The position numbers and the translations under genes are program-made. From the NCBI GenBank assembly GCA_033850885.1, contig JAWWPG010000039.1:62001-126000 (forward strand): a stretch of DNA of 64,000 nucleotides. Direction: 5' to 3'. Positions 24,339 through 33,445 of this stretch are shown piece after piece (within the stretch, counting starts at the first letter, position 1; every line of letters begins with the position of its first letter). This DNA is from JAWWPG01 sp033850885 (lineage in GTDB: Bacteria > Actinomycetota > Actinomycetes > Propionibacteriales > Nocardioidaceae). The notes under the pieces were generated by a model. It saw only the letters and a list, made by a program, of their open reading frames with translations. It did not search any database and was not told where the DNA came from.

Positions 24339-25550
24339 ATGGCGCCCACGCGGACGCGCCCGACCGGCTCGGTCGGCAGTGTCGAGACGCGCTACCTCGA
24401 CCTACCCGAGCCAGTGGGACTCGACTGCGGACGAGCCCTCCACCCCATTCGCATTGCGTACGAGACGTACGGCGTCCTCTCACCCGAGCGCGACAACGTG
24501 ATCCTGGTCTGCCACGCCCTGAGCGGCGACGCACACGCGGCAGGATTCTCGGAGACGTCGACAGACGAGAGCACCCGCGACGGGTTCGGGGCCGAGGAGC
24601 GCGACGGTGCGGCCGGCCAGGGGCTCGGCTGGTGGGATGGGATGATCGGACCCGGCAAGGCGTTCGACACCGACCGCTTCCTGGTGATCTCCACCAACCT
24701 GCTCGGCGGGTGCCGCGGGTCGACGGGGCCGTCGTCCATCGATCCCGCGACCGGCAGGCCGTACGGGTCGAACTTCCCGGTGATCACGGTCGCCGACATG
24801 GTGCGCACGCAGCACGCGTTCCTCGAGACGCTCGGCATCCAGCGACTCGCGGCGGTGGCCGGTGGATCGCTCGGCGGCATGCAGGCATTGGAGTGGGCGA
24901 TCCTGTTCCCTGAGCAGGTCGATGCCGTCGTAGCCATAGCCAGCACGCACGCCCTCCACCCGCAAGGCCTGGCCTGGAACGCGATCGCACGTGAGTCGAT
25001 CAGGCGCGACCCCGCCTGGCAGGGCGGCCATTACTACGACACGGGTCGCAGGCCCGACGCCGGCATGGGTGTGGCGCGCATGGTCGGCCACATCACGTAC
25101 CTGTCCGCACCGGCGCTGGATGAAAAGTTCGGGCGGCGACTGCAGTTCTCAGATGACATCCGATACACGATCAGCGAACCCGAGTTCGAGGTGGAGAGCT
25201 ACCTCGACCACCAGGCCGGAGCGTTCGTCAAGCGGTTCGACGCCAACACCTACCTCTACACCTCGCGGGCGCTGACGTACTTCGATCTCGCCCGGCAGCA
25301 CGGCGGTGGTTCTCTTGCGCGGGCGCTGAAAGGAATGTCGGCGCGCACGCTACTGATCGCGTTCAGCTCCGACTGGCTGTACCCGCCGTCCGCTTCGAGG
25401 GAGATCGACGACACCCTTCGCGCTCTCGGCAAACCTGTAGAGCTGCGCGTGATCGACGCGCCCTACGGCCACGACTGCTTCCTGCTCGAGGAAGCACGGC
25501 AGACGCCACTGATCCGCAAGTTCCTGGCCGGAGGCACGGCTGTCGAATGA
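24339..25550 (+). CDS. metX: Homoserine O-acetyltransferase
   Basis: A 403-residue alpha/beta-hydrolase-fold acyltransferase that activates homoserine with an acyl group in methionine synthesis. The opening LGxxxxPIRIAYETYG-type segment (LHPIRIAYETYGVLSPERDN), VICHALSGDAHAAG-like sequence, the nucleophile elbow AVAGGSLGGMQALEW (Ser ~177), catalytic Asp in FSSDWLYPP and His in YGHDCFLLE are all present. It is followed 19 bases later by metY, completing the direct sulfhydrylation route. No SAM riboswitch can be recognised in the 81-base leader region. Confidence 0.93.
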   Translation: MAPTRTRPTGSVGSVETRYLDLPEPVGLDCGRALHPIRIAYETYGVLSPERDNVILVCHALSGDAHAAGFSETSTDESTRDGFGAEERDGAAGQGLGWWDGMIGPGKAFDTDRFLVISTNLLGGCRGSTGPSSIDPATGRPYGSNFPVITVADMVRTQHAFLETLGIQRLAAVAGGSLGGMQALEWAILFPEQVDAVVAIASTHALHPQGLAWNAIARESIRRDPAWQGGHYYDTGRRPDAGMGVARMVGHITYLSAPALDEKFGRRLQFSDDIRYTISEPEFEVESYLDHQAGAFVKRFDANTYLYTSRALTYFDLARQHGGGSLARALKGMSARTLLIAFSSDWLYPPSASREIDDTLRALGKPVELRVIDAPYGHDCFLLEEARQTPLIRKFLAGGTAVE

Positions 25551-25569
25551 GACCACGGAAGAGGCCCCA

Positions 25570-26907
25570 GTGACCGAACAGCCCGCTCGCGCCGAGGAAG
25601 ACCACACCTTCGGGTTCGAGACCCGCCAGCTACACGCCGGGCAACGACCGGACCCGAACACGGGTGCGCGGGCGGTACCGATCTTCCAGACGACCAGCTA
25701 TGTGTTCGAGGATCCGGAGTCGGCGGCGGCGTACTTCAACCTGCAGGAGTACGGGAACACCTACTCCCGGATCATGAACCCAACCGTCGCGGTATTCGAG
25801 GAGCGGGTTGCGAACCTCGAGGGCGGCGCCGGCGCCGTAGCGTTCGCGAGTGGACTCGCAGCCCAAGCCGCCGCGCTCTTCACGCTGCTGGAGCCAGGGG
25901 ATCACGTTGTCTCGTCCTCCGCGCTCTACGGAGGGACCGTGAACCAGTTCAAACACCTGCTGCGCAAGCTGGCCATCGAGGTGACGTGGGTCGATCCCGA
26001 CGACCCGGACGCGTGGCGCCAGGCCATCCAGGCGAACACGAAAGCGTTCTTCGGCGAGACGATCGGCAACCCGGGCGGGAACGTGCTGGATATCGAGAGC
26101 CTGGCATCGATCGCGCACGAGCACGAGCTGCCTCTGGTCGTGGACAACACCTTCGCGACGCCGTACCTGTGCCGCCCGATCGAGTGGGGCGCCGACATCG
26201 TGATCCACTCGGCGACCAAGTTCCTCGGCGGCCACGGTACGAGTATTGGCGGCGTCGTCGTCGAGGCCGGCACCTTCAACTGGTCCAACGGCCGGTTCCC
26301 CGTGGTTGCGGATCCATCACCGGCGTACCACGGCCTGCAGTTCCACGAGACGTTCGGGACCTACGGCTACCTGATGAAGCTGCGGGCCGAGACCCTGCGC
26401 GACCTGGGCGCGGCTCTCTCGCCGTTCAACGCTTTCCTGTTCCTCCAGGGGCTCGAGACGCTGTCGCTACGGATGGACCGCCACGTCACGAACGCCCGAG
26501 CGATAGCGGCGTTCCTCGAGTCGCACGAGCTGGCGTCGAACGTGACCTATCCCGAACTCCCCGGCAACAAGTATCGGTCGCTGGTGGAGAAGTACCTACC
26601 GCACGGTGCCGGCGCAGTGTTCTCCTTCGACTGCGCCGGCGGACGGACTGGTGGGCTGGGTCTCATCCGCGGTGTGACTCTCTGGTCTCACCTGGCGAAC
26701 GTCGGTGACGCGAAAAGCCTGATCATCCACCCCGCCAGCACGACGCACCGCCAGCTGAGCGACGAAGAACTGCGAGCGGCCGGCGTCGGGCCGGGAACCG
26801 TGCGGCTGTCGGTCGGCACGGAGGCCGTCGAGGACCTCGTATGGGACCTCGATCAGGGTTTCGAACGCGTGGCCGCCTCCTTGGGTAGGAAGGTGGCGAC
26901 GGCATGA
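25570..26907 (+). CDS. metY: O-acetylhomoserine sulfhydrylase
   Basis: A 445-residue PLP enzyme of the Cys/Met metabolism family, making homocysteine from O-acetylhomoserine and sulfide. Motifs are ETRQLHAGQRPDPNTGARA, NTYSRIMNPTVAVFEERVA, the cofactor Asp in VVDNTFATPYLCRP, the PLP Lys in IHSATKFLGGHGT and the C-terminal RLSVGTEAVEDLVWDLDQG. The stop overlaps the next start (ATGA). Together with metX upstream it forms the methionine operon. Confidence 0.93.
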   Translation: MTEQPARAEEDHTFGFETRQLHAGQRPDPNTGARAVPIFQTTSYVFEDPESAAAYFNLQEYGNTYSRIMNPTVAVFEERVANLEGGAGAVAFASGLAAQAAALFTLLEPGDHVVSSSALYGGTVNQFKHLLRKLAIEVTWVDPDDPDAWRQAIQANTKAFFGETIGNPGGNVLDIESLASIAHEHELPLVVDNTFATPYLCRPIEWGADIVIHSATKFLGGHGTSIGGVVVEAGTFNWSNGRFPVVADPSPAYHGLQFHETFGTYGYLMKLRAETLRDLGAALSPFNAFLFLQGLETLSLRMDRHVTNARAIAAFLESHELASNVTYPELPGNKYRSLVEKYLPHGAGAVFSFDCAGGRTGGLGLIRGVTLWSHLANVGDAKSLIIHPASTTHRQLSDEELRAAGVGPGTVRLSVGTEAVEDLVWDLDQGFERVAASLGRKVATA

Positions 26908-27386
26908 CCGACCTCCAGCGGTACCAGGAGCCGTTGACGATCCAGCGCTTGCTCCACACCGCGAGGACGATCGCGATCGTGGGCCTGTCGAACAACCCGC
27001 TGCGAGCCAGCTACTTCGTCGGCTTCTATCTCAAGCGGCACGGTTACCACGTCATCCCCGTGAATCCACGCGAGACGGAGATCCTCGACGAGACCTGCTA
27101 CGCGAGCCTGCGCGACGTTCCCGAGCATGTGGACATCGTGAACGTCTTCCGCGCACCGGATGCGCTACCGGGGATCGCACGGGACTCCGTGGCGATCGGC
27201 GCCGATGCCCTCTGGTGCCAGTTCGGCGTGATCAACGCCGAGGGCGCACAGATGGCGGAGGCCAACGGCATGACGGTCATCATGGACCGCTGCCTCAAGG
27301 TAGAGCACGCACGCTACATCGGCCGGATGCACTGGCTGGGCTTCAACACACAGCGCATTACATCCGTCCGCTCTGGACTCCAGTAG
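26904..27386 (+). CDS. CoA-binding-domain protein
   Basis: A 160-residue protein consisting of one CoA_binding_2 (YccU-like) Rossmann domain: TIAIVGLSNNPLRASYFVG, HVIPVNPRETEILDETCYAS, VNVFRAPDALPGIARD and a Cys-containing end, MDRCLKVEHARY. Proteins like this bind CoA and may regulate it or protect it by CoAlation. Such genes often accompany metY, as here with a 4-base overlap. The biochemical role is not established. Confidence 0.85.
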   Translation: MTDLQRYQEPLTIQRLLHTARTIAIVGLSNNPLRASYFVGFYLKRHGYHVIPVNPRETEILDETCYASLRDVPEHVDIVNVFRAPDALPGIARDSVAIGADALWCQFGVINAEGAQMAEANGMTVIMDRCLKVEHARYIGRMHWLGFNTQRITSVRSGLQ

Positions 27387-27426
27387 ACATGCACCACTCA
27401 TGCAGCGCGATCGAACCTGCGTCGCT

Positions 27427-28206
27427 TCAGCCGTAGCGCTCGACGCGCACGAGCCATTCAGCGATGAGCGCGCGCAGAAGGTCCGGCTGCTCGTGGGGTA
27501 GTGCGTGGCCCGCGTCATCGACCACCGCGAGCGAGGCGTGCGGGTAGTGGCCGACGAGGTCTGCAGCAGCGGCGTACCCGACCGTCGAGTCCAGCCGCCC
27601 CGCCACGATGAGCGTCGGACCGGCGTACGCCGGCCCGCTATCGCAGGCGAGCTCCCATCGCTCGCCGATTCGCTCGAGCGCCGACTGGTCGACAAGTGCT
27701 GCCGCCGGGAGGACATAGCGTTCGTACCGCTCGAGCATCTCCGGGCTCTGGGCCACGAAATAGCTCCGGAAAACGTCGTCGCCGATCTCTCCGGACCCGA
27801 CGACGACTCGGTGCTCTGGGACGTCACGCAGGCCCGGCAGCAGCGGACAAACCAGTGCGAGACCAGCGACCTGCCCCGGCATCCTCGCGGCCATCGCCTG
27901 CGCGTAGTAGCCGCCGGCCGAGTGACCGATCAGGAGGTGCCGAGTCCCGCCGGTGACCTCCTCCGCGAAGTCGAGCAGCGTCGCGAGGACCTCCTCGGCG
28001 CTGCGCAGCCCTTCGGGAGCCACCGTCCGACCCATAGCGGGAAGGTCAGGATAGATCCGCCGGAACCCCGCCACGCCGCCGAAGACCGGCTCGAAGCATG
28101 CCTCGGGCTCGCGGTGGTCGACGCCGGCGCCGTGCAGCACCAGCACCGGTCGTCCCTCCCCGTGCTCTACGTAGTGGACCGCGATCTCGCCCACGCGAAT
28201 CTCCAT
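27427..28206 (-). CDS. Alpha/beta hydrolase
   Basis: A 259-residue hydrolase. The oxyanion segment VLHGAGVDHREPE, nucleophile elbow LLIGHSAGGYYAQAMAARM (Ser ~96), Asp in VAGRLDSTVGY and His in DDAGHALPHEQP complete the triad. A compact cap lies between residues ~125 and 190. It converges on the methionine operon with a 40-base gap and diverges from the GNAT gene. The substrate is probably a small ester or lactone; nothing in the context fixes it. Confidence 0.85.
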   Translation of the reverse strand: MEIRVGEIAVHYVEHGEGRPVLVLHGAGVDHREPEACFEPVFGGVAGFRRIYPDLPAMGRTVAPEGLRSAEEVLATLLDFAEEVTGGTRHLLIGHSAGGYYAQAMAARMPGQVAGLALVCPLLPGLRDVPEHRVVVGSGEIGDDVFRSYFVAQSPEMLERYERYVLPAAALVDQSALERIGERWELACDSGPAYAGPTLIVAGRLDSTVGYAAAADLVGHYPHASLAVVDDAGHALPHEQPDLLRALIAEWLVRVERYG

Positions 28207-28302
28207 CCTGGCAACCTAAGCACGCGTGGGAGGAGGTCGCGAGCGGCGGCGGCCCCGAAAACGGTTCGACGGCTTCTCGGAGCTCTGACACAGTGGCGCA
28301 TC

Positions 28303-29292
28303 ATGACGGACTCCGGTCTGGTAACCGCTGGGGACGTGCAGCTCATGCAGGGCCTGGCGCAGCGGGTTACGGCCGTCCGTCCCGACCTGGTGAACAGCGA
28401 CGCGTCATTCGGAGAGCTGGCCTGGATCTGGGGCAAAGGGCACGCATCCGACGGCGAGAGCTGGCTGCGTCGGCTGTGGTTCTCCGGTGATGACTTGGTT
28501 GCGTGGGGCTGGGCCTATCTGCCACACCAGGTGAGGCGGAGCGACGGGTCGGTGAAGGACATCACCAGCGCCTACCTGGGATACCAGGTCCATCCCGACC
28601 ATTGCGAGCTGGTGGACGGGGTGATCGACTGGTACGACGCTGTGACGGTCGGCATCGAGCGCACGGTGACGCCACAGGTCGCCGATGAGGTCGCCTTGGC
28701 GCGATGGGTGGCGCACGGCTACAAGACAGATCCGGCCTCACTCGGCGACAACGGCTCCTGGACCCAGCTCAATGAGCGGGACCTCAGTGATCTGGAACAG
28801 CCGGTGCTGCCGGACGGATTCCGCTTCCGCACCGCCGACGAGGCCGGGCCGCAGGCCGCAGTCCGGGCCCATGTGGACGCCTGGGCTCCGTCAACATATA
28901 CAGCCGAAGGCTACGAGGGCGTCCAGCGGACACCGACGTATCGCGGCGACCTGCACGTCCTGGTGGAGGCGCCGGACGCAACGATGGCCGCATCGACGAT
29001 CATGTGGCTCGACGAGGCGAACAAGACCGTTGAGTTCGAGCCGGTCGGGACGCATCCGGACTACCGGCGTCGGGGGCTGGGAAAGGCGATGCTGCTGCAC
29101 GGGATGCATCTGGCGCTGGCGGCCGGCGCCACTCATGCCACGGTCGCCTGCCTGGGTGCGCCGGGACATCCCGAGGCGCGCGGGCTGTACTACGGCGTCG
29201 GGTTCCGGGAGCTCTCGCGGGACGCGCCGCTCATCAAAACCAAACGGCCAGCGGAGCCCCCGCGCACCGGCAAGGAGTTCAGTCGCCGGTGA
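28303..29292 (+). CDS. GNAT-family N-acetyltransferase
   Basis: A 329-residue acetyltransferase. The first ~165 residues resemble a degenerate GNAT domain (HASDGESWLRRLWFSGDDLV). The C-terminal half carries the acetyl-CoA motif VGTHPDYRRRGLGKAMLLHG and the terminal GLYYGVGFRELSRD. The open frame extends far upstream, but that part reads the reverse of the hydrolase gene; ATG 28303 begins the plausible protein. It overlaps the convergent dihydrofolate-reductase-like gene by 14 bases at the 3' end. The acceptor is unknown. Confidence 0.8.
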   Translation: MTDSGLVTAGDVQLMQGLAQRVTAVRPDLVNSDASFGELAWIWGKGHASDGESWLRRLWFSGDDLVAWGWAYLPHQVRRSDGSVKDITSAYLGYQVHPDHCELVDGVIDWYDAVTVGIERTVTPQVADEVALARWVAHGYKTDPASLGDNGSWTQLNERDLSDLEQPVLPDGFRFRTADEAGPQAAVRAHVDAWAPSTYTAEGYEGVQRTPTYRGDLHVLVEAPDATMAASTIMWLDEANKTVEFEPVGTHPDYRRRGLGKAMLLHGMHLALAAGATHATVACLGAPGHPEARGLYYGVGFRELSRDAPLIKTKRPAEPPRTGKEFSRR

Positions 29293-29821
29293 CGACGTTG
29301 TAGTGGACCAGCAGCGAGCCGGACGGGCTGCCAGTGCTCTGGACCAGCTCGAGAGAGTGGGTCACGCCTTCCTCGAACAGGCGTCGACCACTTCCGACTA
29401 CCCTGGGCGCGACGAGCAGCCGCACCTCGTCAACGAGTCCGGCCGCAAGCAACGACTGGGTCAGTGAGATGCTTCCGTGGACCCCGATGTCGCCACCGTC
29501 ACCCGACTTCAGCTCGCGCACGAAGTCATCGACGGGACCCTGGATGGTCTCCGCGTTCGTCCAGTCCCTCGTCAACGGTGTCGCGGTCGCGACATACTTG
29601 TGCACGTTGTTGATGAAGTCGGCGAACGGCTGGCTGTCGGACTTCGGCCAGTAGCTCGACCACGCGTCGTACATCTTGCGACCGAGCAGGACGGTGTCCT
29701 GCGTCCCGATCACTTTGCCCAGGTTGGCCTGCATCACCTCGTCGAACTCGAACAGAAACTGGTCGGGATCCTCCGCCACCCCGTCAACCGACACCAGCAT
29801 GTACGCCACGACCTTGCGCAT
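29279..29821 (-). CDS. Dihydrofolate reductase/RibD C-terminal-like protein
   Basis: A 180-residue protein of the DHFR/RibD reductase fold: RKVVAYMLVSVDGVAEDP at the N-terminus, DTVLLGRKMYDAWSSYWP, GDGGDIGVHGSISLTQSLL and DEVRLLVAPRVVGSGRRLF. These stand-alone YwjB/YyaP-type proteins are assumed to reduce pterin- or pyrimidine-like compounds with NADPH. ATG 29821 begins the conserved strand, and GAGAGGAGAAAG lies just upstream. Tail-to-tail overlap with the GNAT gene is 14 bases. Confidence 0.85.
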   Translation of the reverse strand: MRKVVAYMLVSVDGVAEDPDQFLFEFDEVMQANLGKVIGTQDTVLLGRKMYDAWSSYWPKSDSQPFADFINNVHKYVATATPLTRDWTNAETIQGPVDDFVRELKSGDGGDIGVHGSISLTQSLLAAGLVDEVRLLVAPRVVGSGRRLFEEGVTHSLELVQSTGSPSGSLLVHYNVVTGD

Positions 29822-30176
29822 GCTTTCTCCTCTCCGTTCGCCCGGGTCCGGGCCGCAACGATACTGACCACCATCGCCAGCGAAACTCATCGGAACCGCG
29901 GATTCCGCTGGACAACCGGCGCAGCCCGACCTCAAGCAGTCAAGGTCCTCGCCGCTTCCTTGAGAGGGTGACGGCGACGACGGGCCGCGTCGCGGCAGGT
30001 CCGATCAACCGATCTCCCCCACCCTCGTGACGACCCGCCTCCGTCCCACGCGGATGACATGCTTCACCGCGTACGCCGACAATGGATAACATCGCGCTCC
30101 TCATGACAGGGACGCAGCGTCCTGCTTTCGCGGCGTGAACGTCGTCGCCGAGTACCCACTGGTTGAAGCGGGAGAG

Positions 30177-30899
30177 TCAGAGCCGGGGGACCCCGGCGCT
30201 GGTGACCGGATCGTTCGTGCGTGACCACTGAGCGACGGGCCGGCCATTCAGCCGCCACGGGTGTTCACCCTCGGGCACTCGCATCCAGTTCTCGGGCGAG
30301 TTCTCCCATCGCTCCTGCCGGCCAAACACCGTCAGATCCAGCGCGTGATAGCTCGTCATCAGCGCCTCAACGCCGCGTCCGGTAGTCCAGTAGGTCTCGA
30401 ACACCTGGCCGTCGTCATCGCGCAGGTAGCAGGCGATGAACCCGAAGCCCCGACCGTCGACCAGGGCTGGGTCGGAGTCCTTCGCGGAGTACCACGGCCA
30501 CGAGTAACCCATGAAGTCCCGGAAGGGTGCGCTTTCCTGGTACGAGCCCTCGGAGAAGACGGCGTAGGTGACGCCACGCGCGTGCAGGTAGTCGAGCATC
30601 TGCATGTGACAGGTGGAGAACGTGCAGCCCTCACACTGCTCCTCGAACGCCTTACCGTCGTGCCACATATGGAAGTACGCCATCAGCATCCGGCGGTGCT
30701 CGAAGACGTCGATGAGCGGGACCGCTCCGTGCGGGCCGGTCACAGTAACGTGCGGCATCAAGGACATCGGCAGCCGGCGTCGCGCCGCCGCGATCGCGTC
30801 GCCCTCGCGAGTGTGCGCCTTCTCGCGGGCCAGGATCGCGTCTCGGGCGGCGTGCCACGCGGCACGATCGACGACGGGTGGCATGGCTGGGGTGTTCAT
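30177..30899 (-). CDS. DUF899 thioredoxin-like protein
   Basis: A 240-residue protein of the DUF899 (thioredoxin-fold) family. WHAARDAILAREKAHTREGD starts the domain; RRLPMSLMP and LIDVFEHRRMLMAYFHMWHD follow, with CEGCTFSTCHMQMLDYL in place of the thioredoxin active site, and TYWTTGRGVEALM near the end. AAGGAG lies six bases ahead of ATG 30899, which decides the start over ATG 30920. DUF899 proteins are widespread in actinobacteria; a redox or pigment-related role is suspected but unproven. Confidence 0.85.
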   Translation of the reverse strand: MNTPAMPPVVDRAAWHAARDAILAREKAHTREGDAIAAARRRLPMSLMPHVTVTGPHGAVPLIDVFEHRRMLMAYFHMWHDGKAFEEQCEGCTFSTCHMQMLDYLHARGVTYAVFSEGSYQESAPFRDFMGYSWPWYSAKDSDPALVDGRGFGFIACYLRDDDGQVFETYWTTGRGVEALMTSYHALDLTVFGRQERWENSPENWMRVPEGEHPWRLNGRPVAQWSRTNDPVTSAGVPRL

Positions 30900-31226
30900 A
30901 GGCGACTCCTTCGGTGTCATGTGACGGCGGACGCGAACGGGACTCAGCTGACCTCCGCGCGGTGTCAGAAGTACTGACCGTGCCGGGCGACAGAACTCAT
31001 CGCGGAGCCGGAGGCGCACCCGCCACGGCGTTCGAGCCGGTTGACGCTACTGGCAGCGCTGGCTGCTGTACCGCTGCGATCATGGTGGTCATGACCCCGC
31101 CGCCACCCCCACCCGGCCGGTTGCGATCCATTGGCGCCCGGTCGACGCAGACGCCGGGTAAAGGATCGCGACCGTGGGCGGACGTGATGACCTGAGCACG
31201 ACACCGCCGGGGTCGCGATCGGAGCG
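30900..31226. other. Divergent intergenic region without a gene
   Basis: About 327 bases between the DUF899 and oxidoreductase genes. It carries GATCGCGACC (31164-31173) and its reverse complement GGTCGCGATC (31211-31220) just before the plus-strand start, a possible operator pair. No coding frame is convincing. Confidence 0.4.
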
Positions 31227-32132
31227 ATGATGAAGGCAGCCCGTTTCAACCAGTTCGGCGGTCCGGAGGTCCTCGAGATCGTGGATCTCCCTGATCCGCA
31301 TCCGGGTCCCGGCGAGATCCGGATTGCGGTACGCGCGGCCGGGGTGAACCCGAGCGACTGGAAGAAGCGCAAGGGTCTGATGGATGGGGAGCTCCCGCAG
31401 ACCTTGGGCTATGAGGCAGCGGGCGTCGTCGACGAGCTCGGCGAGCGCGTTGCGGACGTGGCCGTCGGCGATCGCGTGTTCGGCTTCTCCACCGATGGGG
31501 CGGCCCAGGCCGAGCTGGCGGTGCTGTCCTCCTATGCGCCGATCCCGCCGTCGCTCGACTTCCCCGGTGCAGCCGCGCTGCCTGCCGCCATCGAGACGGC
31601 CACCCGCGCGCTCGACCAGCTCGGCGTCGGGAGTGGCAGCAGTCTGCTCATCAACGGCGCCTCCGGACGTGTGGGCAGCGCCGCCGTTCAGCTCGCCGTG
31701 GTGCGCGGCGCGCGCGTGATCGGCACCGCCAGTCCGGCAAACCATGATTATCTGCACTCGCTGGGCGCCGAGCCGGTCGCCTATGGCGAGGGCCTCATCG
31801 AGCGGGTTCGCGCGCTCACGCCTGACGGCGTCGACGTCGCGCTCGACGTTGCGGGGAGCGGCGTCCTGCCCGAGCTCATCGAGCTCGCGGGCGGCTCGGA
31901 GCATGTGGTGACGATCGCCGACTTCGCTGGGGCGCAGGAGCACGGGGTGACGTTCAGCAGCGGGGACAGTGGCCGCGCGGTCCACGCGCTCGCCGATGTC
32001 GGCGAGCTGGTCGAGGCCGGGCGCTTCTCGCTCCCGGTCGCGCAGACCTTCCCGCTCGCAGAGATCGCGGAGGCGCACCGTGTCAGCGAGGACGGCCACG
32101 TACGCGGGAAGCTCGTGCTGCTGGTGGACTGA
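31227..32132 (+). CDS. Zinc-independent quinone oxidoreductase-like MDR protein
   Basis: A 301-residue NADP-dependent medium-chain reductase. MKAARFNQFGGPEVLEIVDL opens the protein; RAAGVNPSDWKKRKG and LGYEAAGVVDELGERV mark the GroES-like domain. The nucleotide-binding segment reads SSLLINGASGRVGSAAVQLA, typical of quinone reductases. Zinc-ligand residues are absent. Two ATGs (31227 and 31230) are equivalent starts. It may reduce quinones or enals in detoxification. Confidence 0.87.
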   Translation: MMKAARFNQFGGPEVLEIVDLPDPHPGPGEIRIAVRAAGVNPSDWKKRKGLMDGELPQTLGYEAAGVVDELGERVADVAVGDRVFGFSTDGAAQAELAVLSSYAPIPPSLDFPGAAALPAAIETATRALDQLGVGSGSSLLINGASGRVGSAAVQLAVVRGARVIGTASPANHDYLHSLGAEPVAYGEGLIERVRALTPDGVDVALDVAGSGVLPELIELAGGSEHVVTIADFAGAQEHGVTFSSGDSGRAVHALADVGELVEAGRFSLPVAQTFPLAEIAEAHRVSEDGHVRGKLVLLVD

Positions 32133-32310
32133 TGCGGCGGCGACGACCGCTGAGCGGCCATCGCTCCTGTCCTTGCTGGCGCCCATCCGGGACGACGCGA
32201 GGAAATCGCGCGTGGAGGCGGTCCAAGCGGACGACCTCGATCTCGGACTGGCTGACGACGGCGCCTACGCCGGCGGGGCTCCGAGGGAGAGGTCGCCGAC
32301 TCTGTAGTCA

Positions 32311-32747
32311 TTACAGTTGGCTGGCCGATACCTCCCCGTGGGGGGCAAGCGGGAGATCGGAGAGGTCCAGGTCGCTCATTGCTTCGAGTACGGTGACGCC
32401 GAGCTTCACCAGCGCCTCCTTGCGGACCCAGAGCATCAGCAGAGCAGCCTCTGCGTCGGGCGCGCTGGCTGCGGCCGAAGCCTCCGCAGGCGAAGGGACG
32501 TCCTGAGACAGGTTCGCAAGCGCCTTGGCACTGGCCATGGGCTCGGCATCGACTCCGACCGGTGGAGGCGCCACCGCGGCAGCCACGACTCCCTCGGCAC
32601 GGGACAGCTGATTCCGACCGCGGGATGCCCGAGGAGGTACGCAGGCCCGTGTGCGTCGCCACACGCGGGGCATCGCTTCCTCAACGGCGTCGCAAGCCCG
32701 AGTCCGGGTTGGCGGGTGTTGGCTACGCAGGTCACAGACGACCTCAC
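32311..32747 (-). pseudogene. Decayed 4'-phosphopantetheinyl transferase
   Basis: Two reading frames together spell an Sfp-type phosphopantetheinyl transferase. The first, from GTG 32747, carries RKRCPACGDAHGPAYLLGHP and GISCPVPRE. After about 32600 the second frame continues EGVVAAAVAPPPVGVDAEP and ends LLMLWVRKEALVKLG with LDLSDLPLAP. The metal-binding VGVDxE and WxxKEA motifs survive, but the frameshift, a shortened N-terminus and a compressed middle imply inactivity. The GTG is symmetric to the XRE gene's ATG across the shared operator, so the remnant once had (or still has) a regulated leaderless transcript. Confidence 0.65.
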
Positions 32748-32793
32748 TGTCAAGCATCCTTGACAGTCTGACGTCTGTCAAGGATGCTTGACA
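32748..32793. promoter_or_regulatory. Symmetric bidirectional operator-promoter of the XRE gene
   Basis: TGTCAAGCATCCTTGACAG and its exact reverse complement CTGTCAAGGATGCTTGACA are separated by 8 bases, and each arm is itself a GTCAAG-CATC-CTTGAC palindrome. TTGACA (32760-32765) and GATGCT (32783-32788), 17 apart, form a promoter whose start would be the A of the XRE ATG (32795), implying a leaderless mRNA. By symmetry the same promoter faces the other way. Confidence 0.75.
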
Positions 32794-32794
32794 C

Positions 32795-33001
32795 ATGAAG
32801 AACCGGGTGGGCGAGCTACGCATATCGAGAGGTATGTCGCAGGGCGAGCTAGCCAATGCTCTCGGGGTCTCGCGACAGACGATCAACTCGATCGAGAACG
32901 GTCGGTACCTCCCGTCTCTGCCGCTGGCGCTCGCCATCGCGCGCAATTTCGGAGAGCCCATAGAAGCCATCTTCATCCCAGACCAGGAGGAAACGTCATG
33001 A
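32795..33001 (+). CDS. XRE/Cro-type transcriptional regulator
   Basis: A 68-residue single-domain helix-turn-helix protein: NRVGELRISRGMSQGELANA, LGVSRQTINSIENGRYLPS and LALAIARNFGEPIEAIF. This compact YozG-like type normally represses its own operon. The ATG lies one base after a perfect symmetric operator, and no ribosome site fits ahead of it, so translation is probably leaderless. The stop overlaps the start of the membrane-protein gene (ATGA). Confidence 0.9.
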   Translation: MKNRVGELRISRGMSQGELANALGVSRQTINSIENGRYLPSLPLALAIARNFGEPIEAIFIPDQEETS

Positions 33002-33396
33002 CGTACGCGCGAACAGGGGGACATCGAGGGGCCACCGCGGTGATCCTGGCCGTGGGCGGCGGCGCACTCGCGGGCGCCACCTGGATCGGCGGCGACCACA
33101 TCCTGGCGATCGGCCTGATTGCCTTCTACGTGCTTGCGGCGGCCTTTGCTTATTTGTGGGCAGGTCGAGACAGCGACGTCGGAGCCATCATGCGAGTCGG
33201 TGGGGATGAGCGACAAAGACACCTCGACCGCGACGCCACCGCGCTCTCGGGGCTCGCCATGGGTTCCACGGCCATCGTCGGCGCTATCGTGTCCGCGGCG
33301 CGCAACCACGGTGACATCGGCGGATACGGGATCGTCTGCTTCGTCGGCGGCGTCACCTATGTCCTCAGCCTCTTCATCCTCAAACGCAGAAGCTAG
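32998..33396 (+). CDS. Four-helix membrane protein paired with XRE regulator
   Basis: A 132-residue protein with four predicted membrane helices (~14-32, 38-56, 83-101 and 108-126) and a short charged cytoplasmic loop, RVGGDERQRHLDRDATALS. Small XRE regulators are often followed by a membrane protein of this layout (DUF2178-like), but the function of these pairs is not known. It overlaps the regulator by 4 bases and includes GGAGG upstream. It may sense a membrane-linked signal or be the regulated product. Confidence 0.75.
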   Translation: MTYARTGGHRGATAVILAVGGGALAGATWIGGDHILAIGLIAFYVLAAAFAYLWAGRDSDVGAIMRVGGDERQRHLDRDATALSGLAMGSTAIVGAIVSAARNHGDIGGYGIVCFVGGVTYVLSLFILKRRS

Positions 33397-33445
33397 GAAG
33401 CGACTCCTGCGACGTTCAGCCGGCGATCTCTCATTGGCCGTTGTG

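Noticed and set aside
27505..28302. Upstream extension of the GNAT frame
   Set aside because: It is the reverse of the alpha/beta-hydrolase gene, and ATG 28303 begins the plausible protein.
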